Origin: a virus
Reading direction: 5' to 3' (one strand)
DNA: 64,000 nucleotides
Virus record (IMG/VR): IMGVR_UViG_3300020465_000014
Coordinates: 1 to 64,000 of that record
How positions within the stretch are numbered: position 1 is the stretch's first letter; the number at the start of each line of letters is the position of its first letter. The position numbers and the translations under genes are program-made. The notes under the pieces are model-generated. The model ran no database searches and had not been told where the DNA came from. It saw only the letters and a list, made by a program, of their open reading frames with translations. Of this stretch, positions 27,121 to 37,123 are shown piece after piece.

Positions 27121-28931
27121 CCCCTCATTTGCCATTTTCGCCTTTCGATTTCTAATGATATGTCCTCATCGGGGACATCATCCCAATTAACCCAACTTCC
27201 TCTCAAGAATCCCTTGATTGAGTCGCCGTCTCTGTCGAGCATATTCTCGAATCGTTCTTTTGCTTCTGCAGGGGTTTCAATAGATCCATCCATTCTGTAT
27301 CTTCGCCCTGCCTCTGTGAAATTGATTCCACGTTCTGTAAGTTCTTCAACTACTTCACTTTGCCATATTCCATGATAGCCAGGATTCCATTCATCTTCTA
27401 ATTCAACTTCTGTTAACAGATGAGGCGAGCCGCCATAGACCTCAAGCCAATTTGCGATTCCTGATTCTCCCCATTCTGTAATTGCGAAATTAAATTGATT
27501 AGCGAAGTTAGGGTCGTCATAATCTCCTGGGTCTTTTTCTCTCAACTTAACTCCTCTGAACCACAATTGAGCCAGCCCGTCTTTCCATTCCCTTCTATCG
27601 CCCCAACCTCTATCTTCAGCGATTTGATTTGTAAGTTGGTCTGCAAAATTAGTTCCGTATTTTTCGAGATAACTTCCGTCTGCTTCTATTTCGTCTCTCT
27701 CGACCCATTCTCCATCGATGTAATATCCATCGTCTCCATCAAACTCAAGTTCATTATCTGGAGTAATTCTGATTCCCTCAAAATCACCACGTCTTCCAGA
27801 GAAAACGGCGGTATCGATAGCGACAACGGTTATCTCGTTGTCCCTGTATAGTGAAAGGCGCTCTGCTTCTTCTTCTATGTCTGCATCATTTGCATTCAAG
27901 CGTTCTCTTCCCTGGCCTTGCTTTGCTACGTCTATGGCGTATGGTGCTTTAGCCGCAATTGCATTTAGGAAAGCTACTTCTCCTGGATATTTGGTTTGTG
28001 AGTAATCTGCTTGTCCTGTTGCGAATACATCATCGAGTTCTTTTGTTGCAGTCAAAAGGGTATCATCCAGCCTGTATGCGGCCTTCATATTCCACGCATC
28101 GGGATTATCACTCCAGGGTGAACCTGACGATCTAACAGTAACTACTGGCAAAGCCACGTATTCAGGAATTGAAAGCATTGTAATCGTATTTGCGTCTGGA
28201 AGTTCTGCACCTACAATTCCCTGTTGAGATGGGTTATATCGAGGCGCTTCTGGTGTTGAAAAGTCCAATCTTTCGAACTCTTCTTCGGTCATTATTAGTT
28301 TGGCATTGCCAAGTTGATTCGAAGGATTCATCCCTGTCTCAATTATGTTCTCTCCAACAGCCCAACGGACTATTTCCTCAAATCCTTTACCTCCAGACCT
28401 AAGACCAAATAAGGCTCTTGACTCTGAATCCTTTTCGTTCTTCTTAATTGCCATATCAACAGAATAATATTCGCTGTCCAAATCAGCCATGAACTCCTCC
28501 CAATCAGCCATCATATCTTCATTGTCTATATCGAAATCCATTCCCCCATAACCGTAATCTTCCATGAATAATTCTAAGTCCGTCAACTCTCTATCCATTG
28601 TGCCGCTTTGAATCATCTCGTTTAGATTTCTGGTTCGAGCAAGTTTTCTAATTGAGTCAGGTTGCCTTTTCAACGGAGATCCTTTCCGTCTCGGTTTCCT
28701 GGTTTCTCTTTTGTTGTAAACAAGGGGCGATTTCCTGGTCGCTTTCCTTGCATATACGCCAATTTCACCATTAGCCCAACCTACCGTTCTAATATTGATG
28801 CCGTTTGCTCTCAATTTCTGAACTCGTTGCGATAAAATACGCCGTTGATTGAAATTAAGATTTGGCAAAACTCGAACCTTTGAATACGGTTTCCTGTTAA
28901 ATTGCCTGATATTTGGCCTTCGTCTCATCAA
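27117..28931 (-). CDS. 604-aa acidic protein with N-terminal recurrent domain
   Basis: Begins MMRRRPNIRQFNRKPY. The recurrent domain follows to about residue 65 (RILSQRVQKLRANGINIRTV, then GEIGVYARK). Next comes a basic linker, then a strongly acidic body with many Asp/Glu patches (DIDNEDMMADWEEFMADLDSE). No recognised enzyme motif. The ATG overlaps the upstream stop. The N terminus is closely similar to that of the gene just downstream, indicating tandem duplication. Confidence 0.7.
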   Translation of the reverse strand: MMRRRPNIRQFNRKPYSKVRVLPNLNFNQRRILSQRVQKLRANGINIRTVGWANGEIGVYARKATRKSPLVYNKRETRKPRRKGSPLKRQPDSIRKLARTRNLNEMIQSGTMDRELTDLELFMEDYGYGGMDFDIDNEDMMADWEEFMADLDSEYYSVDMAIKKNEKDSESRALFGLRSGGKGFEEIVRWAVGENIIETGMNPSNQLGNAKLIMTEEEFERLDFSTPEAPRYNPSQQGIVGAELPDANTITMLSIPEYVALPVVTVRSSGSPWSDNPDAWNMKAAYRLDDTLLTATKELDDVFATGQADYSQTKYPGEVAFLNAIAAKAPYAIDVAKQGQGRERLNANDADIEEEAERLSLYRDNEITVVAIDTAVFSGRRGDFEGIRITPDNELEFDGDDGYYIDGEWVERDEIEADGSYLEKYGTNFADQLTNQIAEDRGWGDRREWKDGLAQLWFRGVKLREKDPGDYDDPNFANQFNFAITEWGESGIANWLEVYGGSPHLLTEVELEDEWNPGYHGIWQSEVVEELTERGINFTEAGRRYRMDGSIETPAEAKERFENMLDRDGDSIKGFLRGSWVNWDDVPDEDISLEIERRKWQMRG

Positions 28932-29995
28932 AAGCCCTCCCTGTCTCTGAGAATCTTCTCGTCTTCATCAGTCCATTGGTCGATAACTCGTCCTCTCTTT
29001 CCGCCCCTCATGGGTCTCCTGTCTCTATTACGTTTGATGGATTCGTCAGTCCTGGATGCTTTCATGTTTGGCGCTCGATTTACCTTTTTGATTTCGAGAT
29101 CTATTTCATCTGAATGAATTGCGCCTCCTTTGTTATCATAGTAGTAGCCGATTTCTTCAATTCTATCTGCAAGTTTTTGCCTGAACTCCTTAGCCTCATC
29201 CAATGTGCCAAATGCGTATGTTGGTTGATTTTGTTTGGTGGGTAAATTCTCCATGCCTTCACCAACAAACCGTTCAAAGGCTGGTCGATTCCAATTTATT
29301 ACAACCCAAAACCTCGCAGGTTTGGAAACTTTAGGAATATTCCCTCCTGAAGTTATCAGTTCTCCTCCAAAACCAGCAATTCCTGAATCACTTTCACCTG
29401 CTATGTTGATGTTGTTAAGATGGCGAACATTCATTGCGACTGCATTTTCAGGGTGTATCTCTTCTGCAAGAGATGTTCTTTTCGTTTCGAAAGAGCTTGC
29501 TGGCAAAGTCGGCAAATCTTTTTCTCCAATTTCGTTAATTCGGTTCAATGAGTTTTGAAATCGGCTTTGAGTATTTTGCGCCACGCCTGGTATTGAATCT
29601 CCCAAAAAGAAGTAAGCCTGATCGTCTGTGGAATCTCCGAATTGGTAATCGCCGTTTCGTAAATTCAGGTTTGCCGACTCTCTTTGGTCTGGAGTTTTTT
29701 TGTCCATTGAATCTTGAACCCTTCTCGCAGACATTAAGCCGCTTTCAGATATTTTGATGTTGACCGTATCAGTAAATGTGACGTTGTATTTTTTGGGCGA
29801 GGCATAAACTCCACTACCTCCTCTCCAACTTACTACCCTGGCATTATACCCTCTTTGACGCAGAAGTTCTGCTTGTCTTTCTGCAATTGACTTACTTTCT
29901 ATTGGGTGTCTCGGCCTACCGTCTCTTGTGTAATTGTATGTCCTGGAGACAAGTCGGTATGGGTTTCCATCAAACCTACGGACTAATTTCACCAT
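28928..29995 (-). CDS. 355-aa protein with N-terminal recurrent domain
   Basis: Residues about 3-72 contain the recurrent domain (IAERQAELLRQRGYNARVV, then GGSGVYASPKKYN), preceded by a first strand VRRFDGNPYRLV. The middle is mixed; a stretch at about 225-285 (KPARFWVVINWNRPAFERF, then YAFGTLDEAKEFRQKLADRI) looks like a compact alpha/beta unit. The C terminus is basic (KRNRDRRPMRGGKRGR). Function unknown. Coupled with both neighbours by overlap. Confidence 0.68.
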   Translation of the reverse strand: MVKLVRRFDGNPYRLVSRTYNYTRDGRPRHPIESKSIAERQAELLRQRGYNARVVSWRGGSGVYASPKKYNVTFTDTVNIKISESGLMSARRVQDSMDKKTPDQRESANLNLRNGDYQFGDSTDDQAYFFLGDSIPGVAQNTQSRFQNSLNRINEIGEKDLPTLPASSFETKRTSLAEEIHPENAVAMNVRHLNNINIAGESDSGIAGFGGELITSGGNIPKVSKPARFWVVINWNRPAFERFVGEGMENLPTKQNQPTYAFGTLDEAKEFRQKLADRIEEIGYYYDNKGGAIHSDEIDLEIKKVNRAPNMKASRTDESIKRNRDRRPMRGGKRGRVIDQWTDEDEKILRDREGF

Positions 29996-31122
29996 CAGAA
30001 ATCACCTTCACGAACCCTTATTTTTGAAACAGGAATAGTATCTCGAATGCAGAGGGTGTGAGTCGTTTTGTAGCCTGATTCCCAATCTGTATCTGATTCA
30101 GGCCAAAGCAAATATCTCGGATCTCTTTGCTTATTCATCTTAGCAAGTGTTTCCATCCAGGATGAATCCGTTTTCCATAACGGTTCTGACTCTCCTGTTT
30201 CGTCATTGTAATATTCATCTTCTAAAACTCCCATGCTCATATCATACATCTCGTAATCAGGTTGGAAGTATCTCTTCATTTCTGCGGGACTATCAATCAC
30301 AACTTCGAGAAAAATATCTTCTGCATAAGCAGATGGATAGGCATTGTCTGAAGCAATGTCTGCAAAGGTGTCTGGAATGTTCAATTCATCTGTTCCAAAT
30401 GGAGTAGCAAAACAGCCAGCAGTCATTTTTCCTTCTGCTTGTATATCAATCCAATTTTTGAGAGAAGTTCCATGAGTCATTATTATTGGGAATCTGATTT
30501 GCTCATAATTCGGCGGCAGTAATCTTTTGGCATGGAGTTCGAGCAATCTCTTCTCCTCTCCAGTAATGAATGCAACTGGCTTTACGCACATACTGCAGGT
30601 TTCTCCAAAGTTCGCATCTGAATCATTGCCACAAATCGGACAAGGCCAGCAACCATAACTTCTGTCGTCATGGTCTTCTTCTATACCTTCACAACCACAA
30701 TCTCCGCCTTTTCTGCATACTGCAGGTGGCTTATCTGGTGCTACCAATTCACCCCATGCCTCCAGAGGGTCTTCTATTTCATCGACATTGAATCCTTTTT
30801 CGTATTCGTCAATTGGCCCATCTCCATACCAGGCGAACTTCGGGTCGTCTGCTTCGGGCATTTCTCCAAAGTCCTTTTCTCGGCCTACTGAATCTGAATA
30901 CCAATCTCCAGTATTAGCAACGGGCAGATCGCTTGGAAATTTAGTTGCATATTTCCTTCGATTGCCAATGTATATCCCATGTCCGCCTGTTTTGGTGTGA
31001 ATGACCCTGGCGTTGTAGCCCCTTCTTCGTATTGCTTCTGCAACATTTTGAGCATGGCCTTTGTTTGTAGCTCTCCCTAACCTTCTGAATGAGACATTAT
31101 CGATTCTTCTAACTGTTCGCAT
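29995..31122 (-). CDS. Recurrent domain plus zinc ribbons plus ADP-ribosyltransferase-like C terminus
   Basis: About 375 aa from the ATG at 31122, chosen because it follows the upstream stop by 1 nt with a GGAAGGGGCG ribosome site. Residues 4-60 are the recurrent domain (RRRGYNARVIHTKTGGHGIY). Two Cys groups follow near 135-180 (C-x5-C-x-C, then CWPCPICG and CSMC), likely zinc ribbons. From about 205, FPIIMTHGTSLKNWIDIQAEG is typical of the HGT-x-x-x-x-I-x-x-x-G strand that opens ADP-ribosyltransferase/Tpt1-like folds, and the end (TIPVSKIRVREGDF) also fits. Catalytic Glu not assigned, so the activity is inferred from one motif. Confidence 0.68.
   Translation of the reverse strand: MRTVRRIDNVSFRRLGRATNKGHAQNVAEAIRRRGYNARVIHTKTGGHGIYIGNRRKYATKFPSDLPVANTGDWYSDSVGREKDFGEMPEADDPKFAWYGDGPIDEYEKGFNVDEIEDPLEAWGELVAPDKPPAVCRKGGDCGCEGIEEDHDDRSYGCWPCPICGNDSDANFGETCSMCVKPVAFITGEEKRLLELHAKRLLPPNYEQIRFPIIMTHGTSLKNWIDIQAEGKMTAGCFATPFGTDELNIPDTFADIASDNAYPSAYAEDIFLEVVIDSPAEMKRYFQPDYEMYDMSMGVLEDEYYNDETGESEPLWKTDSSWMETLAKMNKQRDPRYLLWPESDTDWESGYKTTHTLCIRDTIPVSKIRVREGDF
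30965..31035. repeat. DNA repeat copy A (partner at 63336-63406)
   Basis: About 70 nt within the recurrent-domain coding part. It is nearly identical to 63336-63406, including a perfect run of about 30 nt covering the codons for ARVIHTKTGG. Other domain copies in the window have diverged at DNA level, so this pair points to recent duplication or gene conversion. Confidence 0.7.
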
Positions 31123-31123
31123 T

Positions 31124-32125
31124 TCACGCCCCTTCCCTTTCCTTTTTCCTTTTGGCAAGGGCGGCTTGACCTTCTGGACTGTTAATCATTTCATCAAAAT
31201 CTGCCATAGTGCCTTTTTTCTGCTTCACCCCACTTTTGGCATCGTCTTTGCGGAATAAGCGGTGGACTTCTTCAGCATATACTGAGTTGGCTGGAGAAAA
31301 GAATGCGGGTTTATCATCAACCTCAATCACAAAGAGTCCTTTTGCTTTTTTGGCCTTCTCGAATGTCCTTCTTCCAGTAAGGATTTCAAACAATTCTTTG
31401 GTTTCCTCATATCTTTCTCCTTCTTTTGTCCATTCCGCCTCTCTATTTCCTCCAGCATGAACTACCCAGGTTTTGAAAGCCGCTTCTCCTTCTTCTAACG
31501 TCATTGTTTTGATTAGTGAATCTGATTCTTTAGGATCTAATACTCCAAATCCTGTGACTTTGGATTTGGGATTTATTTTCACTTGGGGGAAAACATATCC
31601 CATTCCGTTCTTCTCAAAGTATTTCTCTTTGTCTTGCATCATTCTTGAAAGCCCGATTTGCATTTTTGCTATCGTGGTTTTTGTCTTATCGTTAGGAACG
31701 TCCTTTGGTTTTGGTTTTGGCAATCCCAAAATATCAGCAAATGAGAACTTTGTCTTGAGCCATTCTAAATCATCTGCTGGTTCATCGGGTTTCAAAGGAG
31801 GCAATGATGTTTTGATTTTGTTTAGATCGGTTGGGGATTCTATCTTTGGAATCATTGGAGGAGGAGGCATGGTCTCTTTTGGTTTCCTTCTTGGAGGCAA
31901 TGGCCGCATTAGTTGTGGCTTTTGGGTGTAAAGTGCTGTCCAACCTGCACCATTGACTACTCGAACATTAAATCCAGCATTCCTTAGCATCTTAGCTCTA
32001 AATGATGCTTCCTGGTTTCTCTGCTCATAAGTCATTACTCCTTCAGTAGCACCTTGAGTAAATGCTTCTGTTAAACCATAAGTCAGACCATTAAATCTCC
32101 TGGTCGCACCTGGCCCTCTCCCCAT
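31124..32125 (-). CDS. 333-aa basic protein with N-terminal recurrent domain
   Basis: Residues about 8-75 hold a diverged recurrent domain (EASFRAKMLRNAGFNVRVV, then AGWTALYTQKPQ). A Pro/Lys-rich linker (about 75-130) follows. The C-terminal half is helical and basic, with FVIEVDDKPAFFSPANSVYAEEVHRL near 265-295. No recognised motif. It lies 2 nt after the 105-aa gene and 1 nt before the next one. Confidence 0.68.
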   Translation of the reverse strand: MGRGPGATRRFNGLTYGLTEAFTQGATEGVMTYEQRNQEASFRAKMLRNAGFNVRVVNGAGWTALYTQKPQLMRPLPPRRKPKETMPPPPMIPKIESPTDLNKIKTSLPPLKPDEPADDLEWLKTKFSFADILGLPKPKPKDVPNDKTKTTIAKMQIGLSRMMQDKEKYFEKNGMGYVFPQVKINPKSKVTGFGVLDPKESDSLIKTMTLEEGEAAFKTWVVHAGGNREAEWTKEGERYEETKELFEILTGRRTFEKAKKAKGLFVIEVDDKPAFFSPANSVYAEEVHRLFRKDDAKSGVKQKKGTMADFDEMINSPEGQAALAKRKKEREGA

Positions 32126-32126
32126 T

Positions 32127-32444
32127 TCATTTCCTCCTCTTAATCATCATCCATTCTCTCGGAGATTCGCCAACCCAAACTCCAGGCTCGATTACTGTTT
32201 GAACGTCATAATCAGCCTTTGCTAATTTCGTTTCAAACTTTCGCCATTCTGAATCGGTCATGTGGTTAGCGGGTTTGCTAACGGCTTTACGATAACCAGA
32301 ATTAGTCAACTTACGAATCCGTTTGTTTGCAGATCGCCTGGCAGATTCTTCACTACGGTTTCTCTTCTTCCCTCTACGTGGAGGAAGACCTGTGAACCTT
32401 CTTGTAGGTTTATTCTTGGATTTATTCTTGCGAAAACGGAACAT
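32127..32444 (-). CDS. Small Arg/Lys-rich protein
   Basis: 105 aa, extremely basic over the first 60 residues (FRFRKNKSKNKPTRRF, RRGKKRNRS), then a helix (SEWRKFETKLAKADYDVQTV) and a strand GVWVGESP. The order of helix, V-Q-T-V and x-V-W-V-G suggests a worn copy of the recurrent domain. It could bind nucleic acid through its basic front. Function unknown. Confidence 0.6.
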   Translation of the reverse strand: MFRFRKNKSKNKPTRRFTGLPPRRGKKRNRSEESARRSANKRIRKLTNSGYRKAVSKPANHMTDSEWRKFETKLAKADYDVQTVIEPGVWVGESPREWMMIKRRK

Positions 32445-32464
32445 TATTCATCATCTCCGCCTCC

Positions 32465-35400
32465 TCAATCATCAAGAATGCCTGTTGGGTCGTCAACCAC
32501 ATTCAATGCAACAAGTGTTGAAAAGAAGAAGGCTAAACCTGCAACAACTGTGATAGCCCATGCCGCACCAGGTAGTGCTGGAATTAGGCTATCAGACAAT
32601 TCTCCAATGATTTCTAATCCGCCATCTAAAGTTCCGTCCAAAGCATGAACGAGACCCCAAAGGAAAATTATTCCCAATGCTAATGATAGTAAGGCTGGAT
32701 TTGTTTCTCCGTCAAGATTGTATGCGTATAAGAAGATCGCACCAGCAATTGCGAGATGTGCTATTGTCCCGATTGCTTCTGCAGTTCCTACCTCGACATC
32801 AACTTCCTGAGTAAAGAATGCAAGTGCAACTCCCAATCCTAAGATTGCTGTTGCTACTGCGGATTTCTTCATATCTATGAACCAGAAGATAGCCGCACCC
32901 GCAAGAATCAAAATCAAGATTCCGAGAGCAAGTAGGCTTCCTGTAAGAGCCTCCCAAAAGTCGCTAAGACCTTCAGACAATGCGCTGTCTCCACCGCCGC
33001 CAGTTGTGCAAACTCCTTCAGGTGTTGCTGGAACTGGTAGCTCTCCATTCGAACAAAGTTCAACTGCAGTAATTTCGACAACTTGGCTTGCTTGTGCTGT
33101 TACCTGTTCTCCAGTTGCAGTCACTTGCGATACTGAACCCTGGCATACGATTGCGTAATACCCTTCACCCAAATGCAAATCTTTCCTTACATCATCTCGA
33201 ACTCCGAGTCCAGCGCCGTAATTCGTTGAGGATTGCGGTTTATCGCTCGATGAAGGGTTGGATTCTGTATTCCATCCAGAATGCAAAGTAGCACCGTTAA
33301 GGTCGAAATTAACAGGGCCATAATCAACCCACATTCCGAGATATGGTGCGAGGGAATGTTCGACCTGCAAATTAGGATCGTCTGTTGGGACGAATACTTG
33401 CACGTTAATTCGAACATAGACGTTCTGATGATTATTCATTAGTCCCTGGCAGTTAACTGAAGGTGTTGCATAATCATCATGGAGAATCAAATATTGGTTT
33501 CGAGCCTCGTTTACACTTGAAGAGTTCATAGCGCCTGTAATCGAAGACCATTGTTGCTTCGAAGCATTGTGAACCTTGTTTGGGTTTCCACTTGCCCTGC
33601 CTGATTCATTCTCTGCAGTCACCATAGGCGAGCCAGTTACTACATTTCTCTCGCCTTCGCTGTTCTCTTGATAGAATACTAAATCAACTGAGCCAGGGAA
33701 TGTCTTGTCGAAAATTACGTCAAGTCCGTCATTCGGGCAATCATCCCAGGGGTCTTCGTCAATCAAACCGTCATTATCATCGTCTTTGTCGTTTCGAGGG
33801 TCTTCGTCAATCCTACCGTCTCCATCGTTGTCTTCGTAAAGATGCGTTCCATCATCAGGAGTTTCAGGGTTTTGGCAGTTCTCTTCTTTTGGATAGCCTG
33901 GGAAATCATCATCTCCGCTTTCGCTATCTCCATCATTGTCTGCATCGTCTCCTTCGCCATCGTTGTCGTCAGGATTTCCTCCTTGTGTTGGAGGGCAACC
34001 TGAGTCATACGGCCACCAGATAGTAGGGCAATCATCGAAGTCGTCAAAGATTCCGTCCCTATCCTGGTCGTTGTGAGTTGGCGGTTGTGGTTGAGGCGGA
34101 GGCGTTGGTGGATCGTTAGTCATAAACTTGAACTTCACGTTCTCGTCAACCGACCATGCGGTGTCCATTACGAAAGCACATACCATTCCACCGTCAGGGT
34201 TTGGAATTGCGGCATTTACTGATGTTGCATCTGGAATAGAATTAACGCATGGCACGTTAGGGGTAAAGTAGGTGTTGAAATGTGCAGTTGGCTGTCCAGT
34301 AACGTCACCTTCTGTATTGGCGTTTTGGTGTTCATCATGGGCTTGCCATGCACAAGTGTTGGCATCTCTGCCAACTCCATTTGAGTTTCCAATTTCTTCA
34401 AGGAACTCATGGTCTGTATTGTAGCCCTGGTCGTCATCGATGTGGTTATCGTCATTTTCTGCGCTACCATCTCCCTCGTTTGTTTCTGGACTTACCCAAC
34501 AAAACTCCTTTTGTGGAACTCCGCCAAATCCAACAGGGTCAAGCATAAGAACGAACTCAACGTCTTTCGAATCTGTTTGGTCTGCAAACCCTGCAGATAC
34601 AACTTCAGTCAAGGACATATCATCCAATTGATTTAGAACTGAACCTGATAGATCGATAGTCAAAATTGCTTCTCCGTCATTATCCATGTTGTCGTTAATG
34701 CACCAATCAGAGAATTGAGTTCCGAGACGTTGTGAAGTCATAAAGTAAGGTGAACTTTGGTCGAGACCTTCAATATCCCAATAGTCGTTAATTTGATTGA
34801 AAGTAGTTCCATCTAATTCATCTGGTCTGTCCTCGAATCCAGCAGAGTTTCGAAGCCCTGGGTCGAATGTGTCCCAATCTGTCTGTCCAACGTGCGGGTT
34901 GATTGCCAACAGCATTTCCGAATCTGTTTGAAGTGGGCCAACTTGCGACCAATATTCAAGCTCTTTCGAAGAAGGATTCGCTGGTGGCTCATAGAAGTAA
35001 GCATTCATAGATGGGTTATATCCTGAAACCGAGTATTGAGTTCCCATTTCGTAATAATCTCCCAGGTATGAATTAACCAAATAACCATCACCATTACCTG
35101 CGGCATTGATAGTATCTGTGTAATCATGGGTTCTGGATTCTGAGGCTTCATGCCAATCTTCTGCACGATCATTGGCTTCATCGTTGATTGCATTCCAATG
35201 CGCCATAGGAACGATATAAACGTCAAGATAGCCGTTAAAGCAAGTATCATACCAACCTCGAATGCTTCCAGCATTAGCCCAACCCTGGCCTCCAGCGCCC
35301 GAATATGGCATTGCTTGCATTTGAATGTCGATTGTATGGGTGTCCCAACCGCCTGTATGTTGTTGAGACATGAAAGTTTGCATATCTAATCCGACTGTAA

Positions 35401-37039
35401 TTACTGCGCCATCAAAGCCAGGAGTTGAGTCGATTAGAGGCATTGCCGCTTTTACATCATTGTATGCTTGAGCATTCCAATGGTCTGAAGCGCCAGTCAC
35501 CGATGATACCTTGCACCCTGCGTTGTATGCTTGAGTCCAAAAGAAGAATCCCAAATCTGAATCATCACACCAACCGTCACCGATTACGTATTCCATCCAA
35601 TCATCGTCTTGATTGTAGCCTGACGTTCCGCCAAACTCGTTCTTTGATGCTTCGTTTGAATATCTGCATGGGTAGTCATAGACGTAGCAACCGTCACGAT
35701 CTACTCCAAAATCCCAATCGCCATCAGTCATTCCGTCATGGTTCTGGTTAGAACCGTAGTAGTGCATAGGGTCGAAAGTAATGTGGTTAACGTCACCTGG
35801 CAAAGTATAGTCGGTATCGACTCTTGATTCGATAATCAATTTGCCATTTGCGTCAAGTGAAAGGCGGTTTGTTGTTGGAACGAATCGGTTGAAATCTTCG
35901 ATTTCGTCTGGATAAAGTGTTTTATCACAAGCAGTCAATACTCCAGTTTCCACGTTGTAAGCCGAGCCTGTGTCTTCACAAGATTTGTTGGCTACTGTGT
36001 ATGTGCCTCCATCTGCATAAATTAGAGGCAAATGAGTCACCATAGGAGTAGCAGATGTTGAAGTATTGTCTGTGATTTTCAAGATGATTCCAACTCCTAC
36101 TGTGTTTTCTAAAGTTGCACCTTCTGCATCTTCTCCTTTTGTATCAGTAGTTCTTGCGGAATAGTAATCGAAAGTTCGAGTTTCTCCTTTGCTTAGCTCT
36201 GTCCAGCAATCTTCACCTTCACAAGTTCCATCTCTATACTCGATGATTGAGTCGGTGTGAGGAACTCCTTGAGAGTTCGTTGATGAAAGTTGGTATCTGA
36301 ATACCTGGTCGACTGCATCTGTTTGAATAGCCCAACCTGCATTATCAAGATTCATCAATCCATTTTGAATCAAAAGGCGATTAGTTTGTGGCCCACCGTT
36401 GCAGTCGTTGTCTGGACAAAGGGCAGTCCCCATAGCCCAACCTGACTGAAAGTGGTCGTTGTTACCTGCTGAACCTGCAATAACGAATGGTTGTGCTTGC
36501 ACATTTCCTCCTTCTTGAATCATAAAATTGCCATACATTCCCATCAGAGTCAATTGCTGATGTGAACCCTGGTAATCATACGAGCCAGGATTAAATCGGT
36601 ATGCGTTGTAAGAGAAGTTAATTTGTGGGTTTGATTGTTGACCCATTGCTATATCAATGTCGATAATTCGCTTTCCATCTTTGGTAGGATCGCTACTGAA
36701 AGAGTTTGAAGCGAATGAGTTGTCTGCAACAACTGGCACTCCTGTTGAGTTCTGGAACGAGTATCGCCCTTGAGACCAGGAGTAATCGATTGAACCGTCT
36801 GCGTTGACTCCACCTGCAGTAAGCGCAGAGATTCCTCGCTTATCATATCCAGTTCTTGTGTAATTGGCATTCGAATATTCATCGTCTTGTCCGTTATCAC
36901 TATCGAAACTGAAATCGCCCGATGATGGATTTGTCCAGGACATAGCCGCTACTGTAGTTGAAGTAACGAATAGTAGGATAATGGCTATTGCAGTTTTCGA
37001 ATAATTTGCTGTGGCACTATTTGCAGAGGGTAGGCTCAT
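32465..37039 (-). CDS. Giant surface protein with Asp-rich Ca-binding repeats and C-terminal membrane helices
   Basis: 1524 aa. A signal-peptide-like helix (about 17-34, AIAIILLFVTSTTVAA) starts the chain. The long polar, Tyr/Asp/Asn-rich ectodomain follows. Residues about 985-1105 contain thrombospondin type-3-like repeats (DQDRDGIFDDFDDCP, DNDGDGRIDEDP, DDDNDGLIDEDP) that typically bind calcium. The last 140 residues form about four transmembrane helices. It fits a host-type S-layer/surface protein or a virion spike. A promoter-like motif lies 56 nt upstream. Together with 38047..41097 it flanks two small membrane proteins. Confidence 0.8.
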   Translation of the reverse strand: MSLPSANSATANYSKTAIAIILLFVTSTTVAAMSWTNPSSGDFSFDSDNGQDDEYSNANYTRTGYDKRGISALTAGGVNADGSIDYSWSQGRYSFQNSTGVPVVADNSFASNSFSSDPTKDGKRIIDIDIAMGQQSNPQINFSYNAYRFNPGSYDYQGSHQQLTLMGMYGNFMIQEGGNVQAQPFVIAGSAGNNDHFQSGWAMGTALCPDNDCNGGPQTNRLLIQNGLMNLDNAGWAIQTDAVDQVFRYQLSSTNSQGVPHTDSIIEYRDGTCEGEDCWTELSKGETRTFDYYSARTTDTKGEDAEGATLENTVGVGIILKITDNTSTSATPMVTHLPLIYADGGTYTVANKSCEDTGSAYNVETGVLTACDKTLYPDEIEDFNRFVPTTNRLSLDANGKLIIESRVDTDYTLPGDVNHITFDPMHYYGSNQNHDGMTDGDWDFGVDRDGCYVYDYPCRYSNEASKNEFGGTSGYNQDDDWMEYVIGDGWCDDSDLGFFFWTQAYNAGCKVSSVTGASDHWNAQAYNDVKAAMPLIDSTPGFDGAVITVGLDMQTFMSQQHTGGWDTHTIDIQMQAMPYSGAGGQGWANAGSIRGWYDTCFNGYLDVYIVPMAHWNAINDEANDRAEDWHEASESRTHDYTDTINAAGNGDGYLVNSYLGDYYEMGTQYSVSGYNPSMNAYFYEPPANPSSKELEYWSQVGPLQTDSEMLLAINPHVGQTDWDTFDPGLRNSAGFEDRPDELDGTTFNQINDYWDIEGLDQSSPYFMTSQRLGTQFSDWCINDNMDNDGEAILTIDLSGSVLNQLDDMSLTEVVSAGFADQTDSKDVEFVLMLDPVGFGGVPQKEFCWVSPETNEGDGSAENDDNHIDDDQGYNTDHEFLEEIGNSNGVGRDANTCAWQAHDEHQNANTEGDVTGQPTAHFNTYFTPNVPCVNSIPDATSVNAAIPNPDGGMVCAFVMDTAWSVDENVKFKFMTNDPPTPPPQPQPPTHNDQDRDGIFDDFDDCPTIWWPYDSGCPPTQGGNPDDNDGEGDDADNDGDSESGDDDFPGYPKEENCQNPETPDDGTHLYEDNDGDGRIDEDPRNDKDDDNDGLIDEDPWDDCPNDGLDVIFDKTFPGSVDLVFYQENSEGERNVVTGSPMVTAENESGRASGNPNKVHNASKQQWSSITGAMNSSSVNEARNQYLILHDDYATPSVNCQGLMNNHQNVYVRINVQVFVPTDDPNLQVEHSLAPYLGMWVDYGPVNFDLNGATLHSGWNTESNPSSSDKPQSSTNYGAGLGVRDDVRKDLHLGEGYYAIVCQGSVSQVTATGEQVTAQASQVVEITAVELCSNGELPVPATPEGVCTTGGGGDSALSEGLSDFWEALTGSLLALGILILILAGAAIFWFIDMKKSAVATAILGLGVALAFFTQEVDVEVGTAEAIGTIAHLAIAGAIFLYAYNLDGETNPALLSLALGIIFLWGLVHALDGTLDGGLEIIGELSDSLIPALPGAAWAITVVAGLAFFFSTLVALNVVDDPTGILDD

Positions 37040-37091
37040 GCGCCGTCAACCTTCTTCAATTGCTTATCAATACAACCCTTGATTTTAGACA

Positions 37092-37107
37092 AGATGCACA
37101 CTTTGTA
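37092..37107 (-). promoter_or_regulatory. Promoter-like motif upstream of the 1524-aa surface protein
   Basis: The minus strand reads TACAAAGTGTGCATCT, with its core 56 nt upstream of the ATG at 37039, in the 84-nt gap. Confidence 0.55.
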
Positions 37108-37123
37108 ATTGCATATTTCTGCT

